Below, piece after piece: positions 59,250 to 64,000 of a DNA stretch of 64,000 nt. Position 1 is the stretch's first letter. Every line of letters begins with the position of its first letter. The stretch lies in NCBI RefSeq assembly GCF_902459465.1, contig NC_047070.1, positions 13,362,656-13,426,655 of the forward strand, in the 5' to 3' direction. Position numbers and translations under genes: made by a program. Source of the stretch: Asterias rubens (Eukaryota; Echinodermata; Asteroidea; Forcipulatida; Asteriidae). Under the pieces are notes generated by a model. It was given only the letters and a program-made list of their open reading frames with translations. It searched no databases and was not told where the DNA came from.

Positions 59250-60095
59250 TCAGCACCTTGCAAACTCGGCGAAATGGTCAAAAACATACAATTTCGACAG
59301 CTAGTCAACAGATTTGCTTTATTTTTACCACTTTCGAAAATCATGTCACAAATTCTATGAACATGAACTTAATCCTCAACGTCTAATGAATAACACTCAA
59401 AACACCATTGAGCAAATATTTTGAAAAAAAAGGACAAGTCACAAAAGTGTCCCAGGTCTTTTGTGCATCGCCATTTTGTGACTTCCCGATATGTTCAACG
59501 CTTTATTTTTTGGACACCAAGCGCTGAACCGCAGGTACCAGTCAGTTGAATTGACGACCTGCCGAGCCGCGGCCGAGTTGGAATAAACCATGCTGTAAAA
59601 GGGGTGTTATAAGGCAATGCAGCAGCGCGTGTGTGCTGTCCGTTTACTATGCCCGCTGTTCACAATATAGTGGTAAAAAATGAGCAAATCTGCCGACTAG
59701 ACCATTTCGCCCTTTACAGTTTGCCCATGCTTCGGAACCCTCCGGCTCTGCCATCGGGAGGGTTAAATTATCGCAACTACAAACTCGGCACCTGCAAACT
59801 CGCCACCTTGCAAACTCGCCACCCACAAACTCGGCACAAATACAAAATACGAAATGTTTGATTTTCACACTGCGTGGTAGGCCTCGGTTTGTTATCTGAT
59901 AAAGTTCAGTTTATTTAGTTTTAAACCACCTCACAGTCACTTGACTATTCTAGTGAATTGCTTGGTGGCAAGTTGTTAGTCAAAAAAAGGCCAATGCCGA
60001 GTTTGCATTGTGTCGACATTCTTGGTGCCGAGTGGGTGCCGAGTTTGCAACTGGTGCCAAGGTTGCAAGATCGCAAGGTTGCATGATTATGATCG
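59250..60095. repeat. Inverted TGCAAACTCGGC repeats
   Basis: TGCAAACTCGGC/TGCAAACTCGCC clusters at 59264 and 59775-59838 face the complementary GCCGAGTTTGCA cluster at 59995-60090. This may be a foldback element with subterminal repeats. No gene is seen. Confidence 0.5.
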
Positions 60096-60824
60096 AGGTA
60101 CTAAAGTGTCCGCTATTCTTCTCACCACCACCATCATCCCATGTTCTCACCAAAGCACGTAAACTATCCTGGTGTCATGGGTTTTCAGTAGGTAGGATAA
60201 TGGGAAAATTGTTCATAATCAAAGACTAAATTTTTTTAAATCATCTATCCAACCTTTTTACAATTACACTTGGTAGTCCGCTATTTTGGAGTGACGTCAT
60301 ATGTTTAATATTGCATTAGTGATTTAGTTGCGACAACCTACCGTCCTCCTGACGGTCAGGGAGGAGGGTTACGTTATCATAACTGTCTAGTGATATATAC
60401 AAAAAACAAATCATCATTTTATAAATATTTGAGCATAACCTACGACAGGAAACATTATTCTCAGCATGATTAAGCCTGATGAAAATACAGATCGTGAGTT
60501 AACAGCACAGCTTCTGTCACGGGTGTAGCTTGCACAGTCTCGCGGTAAACGGGACAAAGTTGGGGGTCGAAAACATGTGATTGTGAGGGTCGATCTGACA
60601 ACAATCAACATGACCCTACGAATATGTTTAGTAATCAGGTTAATCAGGACTTACCAAAGACTGATGCTACTGAATAGTGACTGATAGTGATACAAAATGG
60701 ACAGTTTTATCATGACGAGTTTGAAATGGCTGTTTGTGATCACTTCTTCATAAGCTTCTACTTTTGCGATTTATGTGACTTGTGCATCGCATGCATGACA
60801 TGTGATTTGGACCAAGCTGAAGCT

Positions 60825-60950
60825 AGCCGCGAATTATCAGCCGCGAATTCCCAGCCGCGAATGCCAGCCGCGAATTCTCAATTTACGGCCGAAATGTCCA
60901 GCCGCTAATTCGAGCCGCCACGCCAGCCGCGAATTTCATTACCGAAGTAG
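60825..60950. repeat. CCAGCCGCGAATT minisatellite
   Basis: About seven degenerate copies of a 13-17 bp GC-rich unit (CCAGCCGCGAATT). Frames through it are by-products. Confidence 0.65.
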
Positions 60951-61197
60951 TTTCACGAAGCGACAGGATTTCCTAAGTTGTTCACACACATAAGCCACTA
61001 TTTCTTAAATTTTGTAAAATCATGGCAATTTTGAATGTTGCTTTTGTAAAATTTTGGTCATAGTAACAAAATGTAGGCCAAATTGGGTTAAGATAATTGA
61101 ATTTTTAATGCTTTAGTCGATCCATCAAACTTTAATGGTTACTTATCGACTTTCTGAATATCAGTTGTTTTAAAAATAAAAAAATAATAATAATAAT

Positions 61198-63482
61198 ATG
61201 TACCTCACATAATTAACAAATTGTTACTTTTTAGTGTTTAATCATTAAGACCATTACATAACACATCGAAATATATCGTTGCAGCTAATTAGACCAACTA
61301 ATTGGTGCCTAATTAAACCACTTTGTATGTTGTGGGTTTTGTCTCATTTGAGGGGAATTTTTAGACTAAAAAATAACGTAAGTAGTCACTTTAAAACAAA
61401 ATGTACCTCACATAATTAACAAATTGTTTTTTTTTAGTGTTTAATCATTAAGACCATTACATAACACATCGAAATATATCGTTGCAGCCAATTAGACCAA
61501 CTAATTGGTGCGTAATTAAACCACTTTATATGCTATGGGTTTTGTCTATTTTGAGGGGAAGTTTTAGTCTAAAAAATAGTGTAAGAAGTCACTTTAAAAC
61601 AAAATGTACCTTACATAATTAACAAATTGTTACTTTTTAGTGTTTAATCATCAAGACCATTACATAACACATCGAAATATATCGTTGCAGCTAATTAGAC
61701 CAACTAATTGGTGCCTAATTAAACCACTTTGTATGTTGTGGGTTTTGTCTCATTTGAGGGGAATTTTTAGACTAAAAAATAACGTAAGTAGTCACTTTAA
61801 AACAAAATGTACCTCACATAATTAACAAATTGTTTTTTTTTAGTGTTTAATCATTAAGACCATTACATAACACATCGAAATATATCGTTGCAGCTAATTA
61901 GACCAACTAATTGGTGCCTAATTAAACCACTTTGTATGTTGTGGGTTTTGTCTCATTTGAGGGGAATTTTTAGACTAAAAAATAACGTAAGTAGTCACTT
62001 TAAAACAAAATGTACCTCACATAATTAACAAATTGTTTTTTTTTAGTGTTTAATCATTAAGACCATTACATAACACATCGAAATATATCGTTGCAGCTAA
62101 TTAGACCAACTAATTGGTGCGTAATTAAACCACTTTATATGCTATGGGTTTTGTCTATTTTGAGGGGAAGTTTTAGTCAAAAAAATAGTGTAAGAAGTCA
62201 CTTTAAAACAAAATGTACCTTACATAATTAACAAATTGTTACTTTTTAGTGTTTAATCATCAAGACCATTACATAACACATCGAAATATATCGTTGCAGC
62301 TAATTAGACCAACTAATTGGTGCCTAATTAAACCACTTTGTATGTTGTGGGTTTTGTCTCATTTGAAGGGAATTTTAATCAAAGAAATAACGTAAGTAGT
62401 CACTTTAAAACAAAATGTACCTCACATAATTAACAAATTGTTGCTTTTTAGTGTTTAATCATTAAGACCATTACATAACACATCGAAATATATCGTTGCA
62501 GCTAATTAGACCAACTAATTGATGCCTAATTAAACCACTTTGTATGTTGTGGGTTTTGTCTCATTTGAAGGGAATTTTTAGACTAAAAAATAGTGTAAGT
62601 AGTCACTTTAAAACAAAATGTACTTCACATAATTAACAAATTGTTACTTTTTAGTGTTTAATCATCAAGACCATCACATAACACATCGAAATATATCGTT
62701 GCAGCTAATTAGATCAACTAATTGGTGCCTAATTAAACCACTTAATATGTTATGGGTTTTGTCTCATTTGAAGGGAATTTTTAGACTAAAAAATAGTGTA
62801 AGTAGTCACTTTAAAATAAAATGTACCTCACATAATTAACAAATTGTTTTTTTTAGTGTTTAATCATTAAGACCATTACATAACACATCGAAATATATCG
62901 TTGCAGCTAATTAGACCAACTAATTGGTGCCTAATTAAACCACTTTATATGTTGTGGGTTTTGTCTTATTTGAGGGGAATTTTTCAGACTAAAAAAAAAT
63001 GTTTCCCAGGTTGTATCGTAATTTGGGTGTGATCCCTGGCTACACGGCAGTTAACGGTTGTATGGCCTCTGACTGGCACCCCCGAACAAAGATATTGACA
63101 AAATAGGGACACCGCCAATAGGGCTAGATAGCTCAGTTGGTAGAGCGCCGGCACGTTAATCCGGAGGTCGTTGGTTCGAATCCCACTCTAGTAAATTCTT
63201 TGTTCAACCCCAAACATCATTAAAAAAAAATGTGTAAGTAGTCGCTTTAAAACAAAATGTACTTCACATATTTAACAAATTGTTACTTTTTATTGATTAA
63301 TCATTAAGACCATTACATAACACATCGAAATATATCGTTGCAGCTAATTAGACCAACTAATTGGTGCCTAATTAAACCATTTTTTATGTTGTGGGTTTTG
63401 TCTCGTTTGGAGGGAATTTTTCTCAAAGAAATAATTTAGGTAGTCACTTTAAAACAAAATGTACCTCACATAATTGACAAAT
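61198..63482. repeat. 203 bp satellite array with a three-unit higher-order pattern
   Basis: Monomers start at 61198, 61401, 61604, 61807, 62010, 62213, 62415, 62618 and 62821. After a SINE, monomers start at 63257 and 63459 (the last is partial). Each carries the TAATTAGACCAACTAATTGG palindrome. Units 61401 and 62010 share private variants, as do 61604 and 62213, giving a 609 bp higher-order period. Small frames in it are spurious. Confidence 0.93.
63003..63220 (+). mobile_element. tRNA(Asn)-like SINE inserted in the satellite
   Basis: The 218 bp element is flanked by a perfect 13 bp duplication (TAAAAAAAAATGT at 62990-63002 and 63221-63233). The tRNA-like segment is 63121-63193 with A and B boxes and an anticodon-loop-like ACGTTAA (GTT), but a poorly paired acceptor stem. 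The tRNA part is in the 3' half, after about 118 bp of other sequence. Confidence 0.85.
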
Positions 63483-64000
63483 AATGCTGGGCTGAGAGGC
63501 TCTCTCCGTTTCCTTTCGAGTATCCCTCCGTAAAGGTTGGATATTAGGATTACAAGTGCTGGTCATGTCTTACAAGTTTAGCCATTCGATTTTCATTTTA
63601 AAACGGCGCTGTCCAAAAAACCCGGAGGAAAAGGCTCTTGATGTGTATTACGGAACACCACCAGGCCGAAACTACGCAGATTGAAACTTATGGGATCAAT
63701 TAAATTTGTTTTGAGTGCACATTGTATGTTTAAAAGGTCCCCAAAGGAAGGGGTTATTTATCAATATTATCCCTTTAACAGGAAGGTCTTTGTTCTTACT
63801 CAAATTCGGGAGGTACCGCAGCCGTGCGAGTTTCGTGTGTTTGTAACTTTCAAATTAGTATATCTTAAACTGTAAACATTAAAGTCACCGTCCAATTTTA
63901 ATAAAAAATGTATTCAGTCACAATTTTTCAGGGATAATAACGTCATTTTTGTCGTCATTCAAAACTGCGATGTGTATTAAGGACATAACCAAAAAACATG
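63483..64000. other. Unassigned right edge
   Basis: Sequence to the right of the satellite. One 64-codon plus-strand frame (63681-63875) has no recognisable motif and no splice context. I see nothing I can support. Confidence 0.4.

Noticed and set aside
63121..63193. Functional tRNA-Asn gene
   Set aside because: The acceptor and T stems pair poorly, and the sequence recurs inside SINE copies with target duplications.

Overview
This is a stretch of animal nuclear genome. It has long introns with canonical GT-AG boundaries, many dispersed transposons and SINEs, satellite DNA, and no bacterial-style gene packing. The domain content, the SINE and TTAA-flanked repeat families and the AT-rich introns suggest a marine deuterostome, most likely an echinoderm and possibly a starfish. 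The species call is inference.

The backbone is a head-to-tail segmental duplication. Unit 1 runs from before base 1 to about 31265. Unit 2 runs from at or before 34623 to about 57102. The units stay alignable throughout but differ by many insertions. Between them lies a 2.7 kb spacer full of repeats plus the last exon of the unit 2 gene. Each unit carries the same gene-within-a-gene layout. The minus-strand host gene is EARS2 (mitochondrial glutamyl-tRNA synthetase). In its intron between exons 8 and 9, on the plus strand, sits an almost intronless gene for a large membrane protein with an IgGFc-binding-like N-terminus, an IPT-like region, AMOP, VWD and Sushi domains, and one membrane span.

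The unit 2 EARS2 (58276 down to 34004) is complete. I assembled 15 exons whose phases all agree, giving 527 residues with both class I synthetase signatures. The unit 1 EARS2 is a pseudogene: exon 1 is absent, exons 2, 3 and 5 have frame-changing indels, and exon 8 is split by an LTR retrotransposon. The two nested receptor genes (10228-13773 and 45000-48566) are both open. Their N-terminal domains have diverged much more than the rest, with in-frame indels, and copy 1 has lost the last 15 residues of the cytoplasmic tail.

The retrotransposon (16081-25055) is a full-length Ty3/gypsy element. Its 931 bp LTRs look identical, it has a 4 bp target duplication, and both gag and pol are open. A TTTAAAC slippery heptamer with a downstream hairpin suggests -1 frameshifting. 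The other unit-specific insertions are a 1169 bp TIR element upstream of receptor copy 1, a 1132 bp element with inverted minisatellite ends and a clean 8 bp target duplication, a hairpin-rich MITE, SINE clusters and a 142 bp minisatellite expansion. To the right of EARS2 are repeat-rich flanks and a 203 bp satellite array (61198-63482) interrupted by a SINE. No bacterial-type operon, CRISPR array or rRNA gene is present.
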